Numbered from the stretch's first letter, positions 40,123 through 49,635 are shown. The stretch is 64,000 bases of DNA from Mangrovivirga cuniculi (GCF_005166025.1 NZ_CP028923.1:3288001-3352000), one strand, 5' to 3'. Numbers and translations: made by a program. Notes: a model not told the origin generated them from the letters alone.

Positions 40123-41168
40123 TATATTTTCAATTTCATAATATCGCTTTGAGCTTTATTGTAATCTTCATGTTTACCTATATCCAGCCAATACCCTATT
40201 AATGGATATGAATGAACTTTATTGGAGCTTTTTATCAGTTTTTCCATCAAATCAGTCGCATTGAAAAACTCATTTTCAGGAATTAAGTCTAATACATTTT
40301 TTTTAATTAAATAAATCCCCCCATTTGAATAGTATGTATATGTTGGTTTTTCTTTAAAATCATGAACCTGGCTATCATTCGTTTCCAATACTGCATAAGG
40401 GATATCTACCTTGTATGGAATTGTTACAACAGACATATCAGCCCCCGACTCTAAAAATTGTATATAAAAATCTTCATAATCCAGATCGGTTAATAAATCA
40501 GAATTTGTTACTAATACGGTATCATGTTTGAAATTTTTTATTTTTTTTACAGCCCCAATGGTGCCTAATGGCTCATCCTCTGTTACATATTGAATGGTTA
40601 CACCTTTATAGGATCCATCCTCGAAATATTCCTTTATCTGATCTCCAAGATATCTAATAGATAACCACAAGTCATCAATACCAAAACTATTTAACCTATC
40701 AATATTATGTTCAATAATTGGTTTTTCACCAACTTTCAATAAAGGTTTTGGAGTATTATCAGTAAGTGGCCTTAATCTAGCCCCTCTGCCACCGGCCATG
40801 ATCACGGCATCAATAGGAAGGTAAGATTTCTTTTTTCTAAAGTTAACGACATTAACAACCGTATGATCTTTTTCTACAACAGGAATTATTTTATAATTAT
40901 TTTTTCTATAATCAATAACTTCAGAAATATTATTCTCACCTTTTTTGAAAAATTTCGGATTTGATTGAATAATATCATCCACCTGAGCATCAATCTGTAT
41001 CCCTTTAATTAACCCCCTTCTTACATCTCCATCAGTTAAAGATCCGATCAATTTATTACTTTCGTCAACTACGAACAAAATTGCATCACTTGCTAAATCA
41101 TTTAGCTGTACTAACGCATCTTTTATTTTTGTTCCTTTAGTAATTAAGTGCCTTCTAAAATCCGTCAT
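40122..41168 (-). CDS. CBS-domain sugar nucleotidyltransferase (PtmE-like)
   Basis: Two N-terminal CBS motifs (KDALVQLNDLASDAILFVVDESNKLIGSLTDGDVRRGLIKG and VIDYRKNNYKIIPVVEKDHTVVNVVNF) precede a nucleotidyltransferase domain (DAVIMAGGRGARLRPLTDNTPKPLLKVGEKPIIEHNI). In Campylobacter legionaminate synthesis a protein of this architecture, PtmE, makes GDP-glucosamine, the entry substrate of a GDP-based route. Its presence beside LegB-, NeuB- and NeuC-like genes argues for that route here. 348 residues; overlaps the NeuC-like gene by 14 nt and the second synthase by 1 nt. CBS domains may sense adenine nucleotides. Confidence 0.88.
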   Translation of the reverse strand: MTDFRRHLITKGTKIKDALVQLNDLASDAILFVVDESNKLIGSLTDGDVRRGLIKGIQIDAQVDDIIQSNPKFFKKGENNISEVIDYRKNNYKIIPVVEKDHTVVNVVNFRKKKSYLPIDAVIMAGGRGARLRPLTDNTPKPLLKVGEKPIIEHNIDRLNSFGIDDLWLSIRYLGDQIKEYFEDGSYKGVTIQYVTEDEPLGTIGAVKKIKNFKHDTVLVTNSDLLTDLDYEDFYIQFLESGADMSVVTIPYKVDIPYAVLETNDSQVHDFKEKPTYTYYSNGGIYLIKKNVLDLIPENEFFNATDLMEKLIKSSNKVHSYPLIGYWLDIGKHEDYNKAQSDIMKLKI

Positions 41169-42266
41169 AGTCTTTTATTATATTGATCACTTTTTGGATA
41201 GAATTTTCCTGAAAGTATTCATTATTACCTTTAAATTCACCCTTTGGTATAATTTCTTTCACTTTAAAAAGTATATCTTTATAATCAAAGTCAACATCGA
41301 TAGTATTTAAACTTCTAGCTCTCCCCTTTTGTCTATCTCCAATATTAACAACATATTTATTGAAAGTAGCAGCTTCAATTATACCGCTTGAACTATTCCC
41401 CAATAATAATTTAGCGTATTGCATAGCTGCATAATAGTTTTCTGAGCCAAAATTCTCTATTAAAGAGACATCAGTGGGAAATTCAGATTTCAGCTTTTTC
41501 CACATATTTCGAAAAATAGATCCTTTAGTATCACTATTTGGCATCGTTATTACCAGATGAAAACCTTTAATTAGTTCAAATGCTGCTTTATAAATTTCTT
41601 CAGCAAAAACTTCATTACTATCAATATTTTTAGTTTCAGGATGAATTGTAATTAATATAAACTCCTTTTCAGGAATATTATATTTGGTTCTAAAATCATT
41701 TTCAGATATTAAAGAAGATTTATTTATTTTATCCAGAGCAATTGATCCTACATTATAAACTCCTTGTGAAGAGCCAATTAATTCAATAACTCTTTTACAA
41801 TATAATTCGGATGAAGTAAAATGAATATGTGAAGCGAGAGTTATTTGATGCCTGTAAATATTATCAATCGCACCAAGAGATTCTTCTCCCCGTGAAAATG
41901 AGCGAATCTAATATTATAGGGTATTCCTGCTTGTACTGCCGCATTCATTTCATATCTATCCCCTAAACAAAGTACAATATCAAAGTTATTATTATCCCAA
42001 AAATCTACGAACTTCTGAACCGTTAATCCATATGATGTTGAGATTGAATTCATATCATCATTTGCGATAACAGTATTAATCTCATGAATAGGAACTGAAA
42101 ATTCTGATTTTATTTCATCTATAGTAAAACCATGAAATTTTGAAAGATGAGTACCAAAGGCAATTATTTCAAAATTTATTAGCTCCGAAATCTCCTTAAG
42201 CAATTGTTTATATATTCCAAAGTCGGCTCTTGAACTTGTTAGTACGCCTAATTTCATAAATTTCAA
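41155..42266 (-). CDS. neuC: UDP/GDP-GlcNAc 2-epimerase, hydrolysing (NeuC/LegG-like), frame broken at 41888-41891
   Basis: Hydrolyses a nucleotide-activated amino sugar with inversion at C2, supplying the substrate of the nonulosonate synthase. The first frame (42266-41841) has GVLTSSRADFGIYKQLLKEI and CLGDRYEMNAAVQAGIPYNIRFAHFHG; the last (41544-41155) has LLGNSSSGIIEAATFNKYVVNIGDRQKGR, the donor-binding end. Four G on the minus strand at 41888-41891 should be five; the gene then reads HFHGGEESLGAIDNIYRHQITLASHIHFTSSELY and continues through 41545-41840 in one frame. The rebuilt length of about 370 residues is normal. It lies between the LegI-like synthase and the PtmE-like gene. Confidence 0.9.
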
Positions 42267-42275
42267 TTTTTGAAA

Positions 42276-43298
42276 TCAATTAGATATATCTCTCCACTCC
42301 AACATATGATTTGCTTCAAGATCAGTTGTAACCCTTTTACCGACTATCCGCTCCCATTCCATAGGAGAAATCCCATCGCCTGGTCTAAGGCTAATTAAGT
42401 TAGATTCCCGTATTTCATCTCCTTTTTTTAAAGGCCTAATAATATGAATACTTTTGCGAGCAATCTTTTTATTTTCCAATTCACTTGGAGTAACCTCTTT
42501 TATCCCTGATCCTGAAGTGGCTAGTTCTATATTTCTAATTGCATGCACCATACTTGTCAATTCATTTGGTTCAAGTGATGCAACATGATCAGGGCCATCC
42601 ATTGTTCTATCAAGGGTAAAATGCTTCTCAATAACTGAAGCACCTAAAGCTACAGCAGCTGTAGGAACCTCAATCCCCAAGGTATGATCTGAATATCCAA
42701 CATTGACTCCAAAAGCAGTTTTTATAGCATTCATTGCCAGGAGATTAACATCTTTCAATGGTGTAGGATATTGAGTATTGCAATGCAAGACAGTTAGTTT
42801 ATCTTTTTTTAAACCATTCTCCATTAATAGTTGAATGGCAGCTTCGATCTCGCCGTAATTAGCCATACCTGTTGACAATATCAATTTTGCCCCTGTTTGA
42901 GCAAGAGCTTTCAAATAAGGGTAGTTTGTTATTTCCCCACTTGGACATTTAAATAAATCAACTCCTATTTTCTGTAAATATTCTATACTCTCAACATCAA
43001 AAGGACTTGAAGTGAATTTTATACCGCATTTCTCTGCAAACCCTTTTAGTTCAATATGATCAGAATGAGAAAGCTCTAACTTCTTCAACATTTCATATTG
43101 TGAAATTTGATCATCATTAAGATTCAAAGATTGATAATCAGCTTTTTTAGCCTTAAAACTAACAATTTTTTCAGCTTTAAATGTCTGAAACTTAACATAA
43201 TCAGCTCCTGCTTCAGCTGCAGTTTCTACAAGTTTTTTAGCAATCTCAATATTACCGTTATGATTTACTCCTGCTTCAGCAATTATCAATGTTCTCAT
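42276..43298 (-). CDS. neuB: N-acetylneuraminate/diacetyllegionaminate synthase (NeuB/LegI-like)
   Basis: Condenses PEP with a ManNAc-type sugar to form a nonulosonic acid. All family motifs are present in order: IAEAGVNHNGNIEIAKKLVETAAEAGADYVKFQTFKAE, KFTSSPFDVESIEYLQKIGVDLFKCPSGEITNYP, LSTGMANYGEIE, VLHCNTQYPTPLKDVNL, GYSDHTLGIEVPTAAVALGASVIEKHFTLDRTMDGPDHVASLEP. A C-terminal SAF domain (ARKSIHIIRPLKKGDEI) completes the 340 residues. It follows the LegB-like dehydratase by 10 nt and precedes the NeuC-like epimerase by 9 nt. LegI function is favoured by that LegB neighbour, but NeuB cannot be excluded. Confidence 0.95.
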   Translation of the reverse strand: MRTLIIAEAGVNHNGNIEIAKKLVETAAEAGADYVKFQTFKAEKIVSFKAKKADYQSLNLNDDQISQYEMLKKLELSHSDHIELKGFAEKCGIKFTSSPFDVESIEYLQKIGVDLFKCPSGEITNYPYLKALAQTGAKLILSTGMANYGEIEAAIQLLMENGLKKDKLTVLHCNTQYPTPLKDVNLLAMNAIKTAFGVNVGYSDHTLGIEVPTAAVALGASVIEKHFTLDRTMDGPDHVASLEPNELTSMVHAIRNIELATSGSGIKEVTPSELENKKIARKSIHIIRPLKKGDEIRESNLISLRPGDGISPMEWERIVGKRVTTDLEANHMLEWRDISN

Positions 43299-43308
43299 CT
43301 AGATTATT

Positions 43309-44301
43309 CTAAATATTATAAATATCCGCTTTATAATTTTTTAGGTTTTCTGTTTGAGAAAACCAGCTTATTGTTTCAGCCAATCCTGTCTCCAAGGTAT
43401 AATTCGGCGTCCAATCAGTAAGTTCTTTAATTTTCTTCGCCGAACCAAACAACCTGAAAACTTCACTTTTTTCCGGTCTTAATCTCTCATTATCTGTAAC
43501 AATTCTAGCTTGAGGATTAATTTGATCAATCATTGTCTGAGCTAATTCCTGCATTGATATTTCAGATTCTGTCGCTATGTTTACGTGCTCACCTATAGTT
43601 TTATCAGATTTTGCTATTTCTATAAATCCTCTTGCAGTATCCTCAACATACAATAAATCCCTGGTTGGCCTTAAATCACCAAGTTTAATTTCTTGCTTTT
43701 TATTCAATAATTGTGAAATAATTGTTGGGATGATAGCCCTTGCTGATTGTCTGGGGCCATAGGTATTAAATGGCCTGACAATGGTGAGAGGAAGATCAAA
43801 GCTTCTGTAAAAAGATTCTGCTATACAATCTGCACCAATCTTTGATGCTGAATAAGGTGATTGGGGTTGTTTGGGATGATCTTCTGTTATTGGAACAAAC
43901 TGGGCCGTTCCATATACTTCAGAGGTAGATGTAACAAGTACTCTTTCTAAACCTAGATCCTTTGCTGCTTGAATGATGTTAAGGGTACCCTTAACATTCG
44001 TGTCAACATAAGAATCGGGAGAATGATAGCTAAAAGGGATTGCGATTAAAGCAGCTAAATGAAAAACCATATCCACACCTTTCATAGCAGTCCTAACTCC
44101 ATTTGGATCTCGAATATCCCCGGAGAATATCTCTATTTGAGATAAAGTATCCCTTGACAAAGTCTCAAGCCAGCCCCATGAATTAAATGAATTATAATAA
44201 ACAAATGCTTTTACTTTATAGCCTTCTTTAATCAGTAATTCAGTTAAGTGGCTGCCAATAAATCCATCTGCCCCAGTAATTAAAACTTTTTTTTCTTGCA
44301 T
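43309..44301 (-). CDS. legB: NAD-dependent 4,6-dehydratase LegB-like
   Basis: An extended SDR enzyme of 330 residues that would make the 4-keto-6-deoxy sugar nucleotide for legionaminate. VLITGADGFIGSHLTELLIKEGYKVKAFVYYNSFNSWGWLE is the NAD+-binding segment and a LegB-typical sequence; TSTSEVYGTAQFVPITEDHPKQPQSPYSASKIGAD carries Ser, Tyr and Lys of the catalytic set; FNTYGPRQSARAIIPTIISQLL follows. In known pathways LegC (aminotransferase) usually follows; none is adjacent here. It lies 3 nt downstream of the Wzc-like kinase in the same operon. Confidence 0.93.
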   Translation of the reverse strand: MQEKKVLITGADGFIGSHLTELLIKEGYKVKAFVYYNSFNSWGWLETLSRDTLSQIEIFSGDIRDPNGVRTAMKGVDMVFHLAALIAIPFSYHSPDSYVDTNVKGTLNIIQAAKDLGLERVLVTSTSEVYGTAQFVPITEDHPKQPQSPYSASKIGADCIAESFYRSFDLPLTIVRPFNTYGPRQSARAIIPTIISQLLNKKQEIKLGDLRPTRDLLYVEDTARGFIEIAKSDKTIGEHVNIATESEISMQELAQTMIDQINPQARIVTDNERLRPEKSEVFRLFGSAKKIKELTDWTPNYTLETGLAETISWFSQTENLKNYKADIYNI

Positions 44302-44304
44302 ATT

Positions 44305-46707
44305 TTATTCTTCGTAATAACCTCCTTGTGATGATTTCTTATTCCCATAGCCATAGCCATAACCATAACCATAGCCATAACCATAGCCGTAGCCATACCC
44401 CATACCACCTTTTCTAATATCATTAAGTATGATACTCACATTTCTTAGCAATCCTTTTTCATAAATTTCCTGAGAGGTTCTAAGCACATTTTTTGGAGAA
44501 TAACCCTGCCGGACTATATAAAGAGTATGATCAGCATGTTTAGTAATTTCCAATGCATCTGCAACTATTCCAACTGGTGGTGTATCAATTATGATATTAT
44601 CAAAATCATGATGTAATTCTTTTAATAAGCTACCGAATTGCTTGCTCATTAACAATTCACTTGGGTTTGGTGGTACCGGTCCACCTGAAATAAGGAATAA
44701 ATTTTCAATCTCAGATTCCTGAATAACATTTTGCATTTCAGACATTCCTGACAAATATGTACTTAACCCCTGGTCATTGGATAAATTCAAATCATCGTAA
44801 ATCCTTGGTTTACGCAAATCAGCTCCAATTATCACAGTTTTTCTTCCCGCATAGGCCATAATAGTCGCAAGATTTAAACTGGTAAATGTTTTCCCTTCTC
44901 CCGCAATAGAGGAAGTCACCATGATAACCTTTTTATCTTTCTGACCTATAAAGTAATTCAAGTTCGTACGAACTGATCGAAAGGCCTCGGAAATGGCTGA
45001 CTTAGGTTTTTGAGCAACCACCAAAGATCCTTCAATATCTGTATGACCAATACCTCCAATAACAGGGATTGTTGTTATTCTATCAATATCTTCTTTAGAC
45101 TGAATTTTATTATCTAATAATTCCAGTAATACAAATAAAGCTAATGGAAGAATTAGCCCGATTGTTCCTGCTATTGCATAATTTCTGGTAGGCTGAGGTA
45201 CTATCGCGCCTCCTCGTTGCATAGGTGGGTTAACCATATCTACATCAGCAGTTGTACTAGCTACTGAAATCCCTGCTTCTGCACGTTTCTGCAGAAGATA
45301 TGTATATAAACCTTCCAGTAAGTTATAATTACGTTGAATATTAATCAGCTTTCTCTGGGCAATGGGTAACTTATATAATTCTCTTTCTAAGCCTGAAATA
45401 AGTGTATTTAAATGATTGACAGTAATATCATTTGTCTGCCTTAAATTTCTTACACTTTCAATAATATTTGATTGTATATTTTTTATTCGCTGTTTGCCTT
45501 GAATGTATAAAGGGTTTTTTTCACCTCCATTAACCAGGGCAGTATTCATTTCTAACTGAATGTCTACAATCTTATTAACAAGATTTGTTAACAAAGCGTC
45601 TTCAATCCCCACAGATGATGGTAAAATAATCTGGTCTAAATTCTCTCCGTTTTCAATGTATTTCACCAAGTAATCATAATAGGTTTCTTTGGCTATAATT
45701 TCAGTTTTTCTTGATTCCAGATCATCAATTTTTTGATATATCCTTTCAGCTTCTGCATCAAGATTGGTTATTCCATTGCTTTGTTTAAACCTTTCCAATT
45801 GCCCTTCAAAAAACACAAGAGAATCAGAAATATTTTCCAACTGTTCATCAATAAATTGAATAGATCTGCTTGCTGCCTGGCTCTTTTTCTTTATTGAATA
45901 ATTGACATAATTCTCAACTATGCCTCTAATAAATGCAATATCTTTATGGGGATAAGGGCCTGTCATAGAAATATCAACAACACCACTACCTTGCTCAGCC
46001 CAACTCACCTTAAGCCTTCTAACATATCCCCAGACCATACTAGATGGTTTTTTAAAACTTAGGGTATAGTTAATATTCTTATAAGAATTTATTGAAACAT
46101 TCGTTTTACGCCCAACTAATTTAATTCCCTTATAGCTAATTGTATCACCAATTTGAAATTGGGTGAAATCTGAATTATCTAATTCTTCGCCTGAATTATT
46201 AGCAAGTCCAAAATATCGATCATTAATTATTGATAATTTTAAAGATTTGCCATACGCTTTATTTTTATTGCCTACCAGGTAAAATTCAAAGGGGAAATTA
46301 TTATAGAAATCTTTGGTTTTAAAATCACCTACTCTCAAAACTGAAACTTCAAAATTAAGATTTTCAAGGGTTTGATTTACGAGAGGATAAGAACGTAAAA
46401 TATATAACTCATTCAGGTAATTTTTATAATTATTTACAAATGGATTATTATATAAAAGCTTAGCTCCATTTAATTCACTTTGAGTCTCCTTTATAATTAC
46501 GGAAGAAGTGACGTTATATATTCTTATAGTATATAGATTGATAAAATAAGCTATTGTTAAGGCGGCTAGTACTGATAAAATAATCAAATACCAGAATTTT
46601 AAGGACCTAGAAAAAACTCTTTTTATATCTATATGAAATCCTCCTCCGGGTGATTTTACAGTAGTATCTTGTTCACTTTCGAAATCTTTAAAATCTATAT
46701 CAGCCAC
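44305..46707 (-). CDS. Polysaccharide co-polymerase/BY-kinase (Wzc-like) with Tyr-Gly tail
   Basis: Controls chain length and export by cycles of tyrosine phosphorylation. N-terminal Wzz domain with transmembrane segment near residues 38-58, a long coiled-coil periplasmic region (VVDIQLEMNTALVNG and nearby), second membrane segment in NYAIAGTIGLILPLALFVLLELL, then the BY-kinase: Walker A SSIAGEGKT (residues about 599-607), Walker A' VIIGADLRKPRI, Walker B NIIIDTPPVGIVADA. The C-terminus has nine consecutive Tyr-Gly pairs followed by GGYYEE, likely autophosphorylation sites, encoded by an imperfect hexanucleotide repeat. 800 residues; 4 nt downstream of the Wza gene. Confidence 0.95.
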   Translation of the reverse strand: MADIDFKDFESEQDTTVKSPGGGFHIDIKRVFSRSLKFWYLIILSVLAALTIAYFINLYTIRIYNVTSSVIIKETQSELNGAKLLYNNPFVNNYKNYLNELYILRSYPLVNQTLENLNFEVSVLRVGDFKTKDFYNNFPFEFYLVGNKNKAYGKSLKLSIINDRYFGLANNSGEELDNSDFTQFQIGDTISYKGIKLVGRKTNVSINSYKNINYTLSFKKPSSMVWGYVRRLKVSWAEQGSGVVDISMTGPYPHKDIAFIRGIVENYVNYSIKKKSQAASRSIQFIDEQLENISDSLVFFEGQLERFKQSNGITNLDAEAERIYQKIDDLESRKTEIIAKETYYDYLVKYIENGENLDQIILPSSVGIEDALLTNLVNKIVDIQLEMNTALVNGGEKNPLYIQGKQRIKNIQSNIIESVRNLRQTNDITVNHLNTLISGLERELYKLPIAQRKLINIQRNYNLLEGLYTYLLQKRAEAGISVASTTADVDMVNPPMQRGGAIVPQPTRNYAIAGTIGLILPLALFVLLELLDNKIQSKEDIDRITTIPVIGGIGHTDIEGSLVVAQKPKSAISEAFRSVRTNLNYFIGQKDKKVIMVTSSIAGEGKTFTSLNLATIMAYAGRKTVIIGADLRKPRIYDDLNLSNDQGLSTYLSGMSEMQNVIQESEIENLFLISGGPVPPNPSELLMSKQFGSLLKELHHDFDNIIIDTPPVGIVADALEITKHADHTLYIVRQGYSPKNVLRTSQEIYEKGLLRNVSIILNDIRKGGMGYGYGYGYGYGYGYGYGYGNKKSSQGGYYEE

Positions 46708-46711
46708 AGAA

Positions 46712-47503
46712 TTAATTAATTAAGTTAATAGCTAACAAAACAACTGACACAGTAGAGACAAACAATGCCAAATTTTGACCGAAATATCTTCTCATTGGAC
46801 GTTGCCTTAATGGTGGAATTATTAAAATATCCCCTTGATGAATATAGTAATAAGGTGAAGTCATAATATCCTCCTCAAGCAAATTGACATATACCACTTT
46901 AGTTACACCCCCATTAGATCGTATTAATTTTACTTGACTTCTATCAGCAAGTTCACCAAGCCCACCTGCTAATGCTATAGCTTCCGGTAAGGTGACTCTA
47001 TGGTTCTGTACTGTTATCGTTTGTTCATTATCTACTTCTCCTAAAATTGAATATCTAAAATTTAAAATACGAATTCTCACTACAGGTTCAGCTACGTATT
47101 GTCCAGCTAATTCTTTAATTTCATCTTGTACCTCAAATATTGTTTTACCGGAAACTTTAAGCCTACCCACTACAGGATAATCGATCATACCTTCCGGATC
47201 GACTAATTCACCTATCATACTCTGATTTCGATTTGCTGCACCTTGATTTCCTTGATTTTGAGCTCTGGCAAAAAAGTCATATTCTTCGCCTGTCAAACTT
47301 TGAATTCGGATAGACAACACATCCTCTGGCTGAATTAAATAAGTATATTCAGGAAGATTGTAGGTTCGTACTACCGTATCCGTGGGAAGTGAATGTTGTC
47401 TTGCATTCACATCATCGTGTTGCATGTATTGTACCTTCTTATTGGTAACACATGAACTCGTAATTATGATCAAAAATAAAAATGCCGTATTAAAAAATTT
47501 CAT
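46712..47503 (-). CDS. Wza-like polysaccharide export lipoprotein (SLBB)
   Basis: The outer-membrane export channel subunit. MKFFNTAFLFLIIITSSC gives a lipoprotein signal with the lipobox cysteine at residue 18. The PES domain has EYTYLIQPEDVLSIRIQSLTGEEYDFF, DYPVVGRLKVSGKTIFEVQDEIKELAGQYV and an SLBB domain (YSILGEVDNEQTITVQNHRVTLPEAIALAGGLGELADRSQVKLIR). A final membrane helix (YFGQNLALFVSTVSVVLLAINLIN) is typical of Bacteroidota Wza. Start at 47503 chosen because it begins the signal peptide, leaving 8 nt after kdsA; an upstream ATG at 47533 would overlap kdsA. Confidence 0.93.
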   Translation of the reverse strand: MKFFNTAFLFLIIITSSCVTNKKVQYMQHDDVNARQHSLPTDTVVRTYNLPEYTYLIQPEDVLSIRIQSLTGEEYDFFARAQNQGNQGAANRNQSMIGELVDPEGMIDYPVVGRLKVSGKTIFEVQDEIKELAGQYVAEPVVRIRILNFRYSILGEVDNEQTITVQNHRVTLPEAIALAGGLGELADRSQVKLIRSNGGVTKVVYVNLLEEDIMTSPYYYIHQGDILIIPPLRQRPMRRYFGQNLALFVSTVSVVLLAINLIN

Positions 47504-47511
47504 TAACGGTT

Positions 47512-48339
47512 TTATTCGTTTGACAATGACCAAATGGTCTTTAATTGTGTTAAAAATTTAGCCATCTCTGCAAGTGGAACCATATTTGGTCCGTCACTCA
47601 ATGCTTTTGATGGTTCTGGGTGCGTCTCGATAAAAAATCCATCCACCCCAGCAGCAGCCGCTGCTTTTGCTAAATATGGAGCAAACTGTCGCTGACCTCC
47701 ACTCTTACCTCCAAGTCCTCCCGGTTGCTGTACACTATGTGTTACATCAAATACTACCGGAGCAAACTGCCTCATTACAGGAAGTGAACGCATATCCACT
47801 ACCAGGTTATTATATCCAAAAGTAGTTCCTCGCTCTGTTAAAAATGCTTTGTCGGAATTGATCGAGTTTACTTTTTCTGCAGCAAACTGCATACCCTGGG
47901 GATCCATAAACTGACCCTTTTTGATATTAACAGCCTTACCACTCTTACCGGCTTCCATCAACAAACTGGTCTGCCTGCATAAAAAGGCCGGAATCTGAAG
48001 AACATCAGCAACCTCAGAAACAGGTGCTACTTCATGGGTTTCATGGATATCAGTAACGATAGGAAGATCAAATTCGTCTTTAATTCTTTGTAAGATCCTG
48101 AGAGCTTCATCTACTCCAATACTTCGAAAAGAATCTGCACTGGTCCTGTTCGCTTTATCATAAGAGGCTTTAAAAACATAACTGAACCCGGTTTCTTCTG
48201 AAACCTTTTTCATGTGTTCGGCCACCTCTGCGCAAATATCCCAATTCTCAACAGCACATGGGCCTGATAATAATACAGGCTTTTCCCCTCCTAAAATTAC
48301 TTTATCTGTTATTTTTACTGGTTGCTTATATCTCTCCAT
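47512..48339 (-). CDS. kdsA: 3-deoxy-8-phosphooctulonate synthase KdsA
   Basis: Condenses arabinose-5-phosphate with PEP to KDO-8-phosphate for lipopolysaccharide or KDO-containing capsule. Motifs: LLSGPCAVENWDICAEVAEHM, FKASYDKANRTSADSFRSIGVDEALRIL, PIVTDIHETHEVAPVSEVADVLQIPAFLCRQTSLL, KKGQFMDPQGM, TERGTTFGYNNLVVDMRSLP, FDVTHSVQQPGG. 275 residues, normal length. First gene of the long minus-strand polysaccharide operon, with a good -7 box just upstream. Its partner phosphatase, kdsC, lies separately at 60199-60735. Confidence 0.97.
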   Translation of the reverse strand: MERYKQPVKITDKVILGGEKPVLLSGPCAVENWDICAEVAEHMKKVSEETGFSYVFKASYDKANRTSADSFRSIGVDEALRILQRIKDEFDLPIVTDIHETHEVAPVSEVADVLQIPAFLCRQTSLLMEAGKSGKAVNIKKGQFMDPQGMQFAAEKVNSINSDKAFLTERGTTFGYNNLVVDMRSLPVMRQFAPVVFDVTHSVQQPGGLGGKSGGQRQFAPYLAKAAAAAGVDGFFIETHPEPSKALSDGPNMVPLAEMAKFLTQLKTIWSLSNE

Positions 48340-48355
48340 GAAGACTTATTTTGAG

Positions 48356-48363
48356 CAAATCTA
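48356..48363 (-). promoter_or_regulatory. Candidate -7 box of the kdsA-led polysaccharide operon
   Basis: On the minus strand TAGATTTG fits the consensus TAnnTTTG and lies 16 nt before the kdsA start. The -33 element is not clear. If correct it would drive the whole 48339-27552 gene run. Confidence 0.45.
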
Positions 48364-48467
48364 ACTGTTTTTGGCTTTAAATACTAATAAGCCTAACGAC
48401 AGTATTCTATATGAAATATAATTATTTAGCTCCTTTTTTGAAAATTATGAAATTCTGACAAACACTT

Positions 48468-49430
48468 TCAGGAATACTTCTCAACATACCACTGATAAAC
48501 CTTTTCGAGTCCTTCCCTGAATTTCACTGTTGGTTTATAATCCAGATGATCGCTGATCTTTGATATATCTGCCTTACTATGCTTTACATCTCCGGGTCTT
48601 TCCGGTCCGTAAATCGCTTCGATATCTTTTCCTGTTATTTCCCTGAGCATCTCGACCATTTCATTTAATGTAGTCTGCTCACCACAGGCCATATTGTAGA
48701 TTTCGTTTAGAGCATTTTTATTTTCGGTAAATATCCCTCGAATATTAGCCTGTACCGCATTATCTACAAAGGTAAAGTCCCTTGAAGTTTTTCCATCACC
48801 ATTGATCGTTGGCTCCTTTCCCTCTATAAATGCTTTACAAAAAATCGGAATAACCGCAGCATACGGATTATCAGGATTTTGCTTTGGCCCAAACACGTTA
48901 AAGTATCTGAATCCGATGTAATTCAATCCATAAGCTTTTTGAAAAACATCAGCATAAAGTTCAACTGCATATTTTGTTACTGCATAGGGACTTAAGGGCT
49001 TGCCGATGTTATCTTCAACTTTAGGAAGTTCTTTGCTATCTCCATAGGTACTGGAAGAACAAGCCAGGATTACCCGATCAATATCATTCTTAACCGCAGC
49101 ATGAAGGATATTAATTGTTCCATCGACATTGACTTCGTTGGAAAGCATCGGATTTTCAATCGAACGTGGAACTGATCCTAAAGCTGCCTGGTGTGAGATC
49201 GCATCATATCCGGCAGTCAGTTCGACCATCTTATCGTAGTTCCTTATGTCTTCCTTTTGAAATTCAAATTTTGGATTTGATTTGTAAGGTTCTATGTTTT
49301 CATAATAACCATTTGACAGGTCATCAATTACCAAAACTTTAGAAACTCTTTCATCTTTGAGAAGTGCTTCTACCAGGTTTGAACCGATAAATCCGGCACC
49401 ACCAGTAACAACGATTTTCTTTTGATTCAT
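48468..49430 (-). CDS. NAD-dependent epimerase (UDP-GlcNAc/GlcNAcA 4-epimerase type, WbpP/TviC-like)
   Basis: An extended SDR enzyme of 320 residues. KKIVVTGGAGFIGSNLVEALLKDERVSKVLVIDDLSNGYYENI gives the NAD-binding fold; ACSSSTYGDSKELPKVEDNIGKPLSPYAVTKYAVELY holds S-x(n)-YxxxK; FRYFNVFGPKQNPDNPYAAVIP and TINGDGKTSRDFTFVDNAV are typical of WbpP and TviC, which act on N-acetylated UDP-sugars. It would provide UDP-GalNAc-type donors. About 130 bp upstream of kdsA on the same strand; the presence of a candidate promoter between them suggests separate transcription. Confidence 0.92.
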   Translation of the reverse strand: MNQKKIVVTGGAGFIGSNLVEALLKDERVSKVLVIDDLSNGYYENIEPYKSNPKFEFQKEDIRNYDKMVELTAGYDAISHQAALGSVPRSIENPMLSNEVNVDGTINILHAAVKNDIDRVILACSSSTYGDSKELPKVEDNIGKPLSPYAVTKYAVELYADVFQKAYGLNYIGFRYFNVFGPKQNPDNPYAAVIPIFCKAFIEGKEPTINGDGKTSRDFTFVDNAVQANIRGIFTENKNALNEIYNMACGEQTTLNEMVEMLREITGKDIEAIYGPERPGDVKHSKADISKISDHLDYKPTVKFREGLEKVYQWYVEKYS

Positions 49431-49635
49431 TCTTTAGCTTATTCCTAAAAAGTAATTCCCGATCCACACCTATCAACTTCACTTCTATTCAAAAAGCAAA
49501 CTTATTAATTATTAATGAAAATGTGGGTATTGATTAGGGGATTAGTTATTGGGGGTTGGTTATTCGTTGAGCATTGAGCATCCCTGATTAGTGTTGTATT
49601 TCTGAATAGATATCTAGAATATAATTAGTCTCAAA

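Noticed and set aside
16342-41891. Phase-variable contingency loci at the broken homopolymers
   Set aside because: Runs are only four to seven bases, shorter than typical contingency tracts, and one interrupts ligA.
5554-49430. Integrated phage or conjugative element
   Set aside because: No integrase, tRNA-adjacent attachment repeat, relaxase or phage structural gene is visible; content is polysaccharide synthesis.
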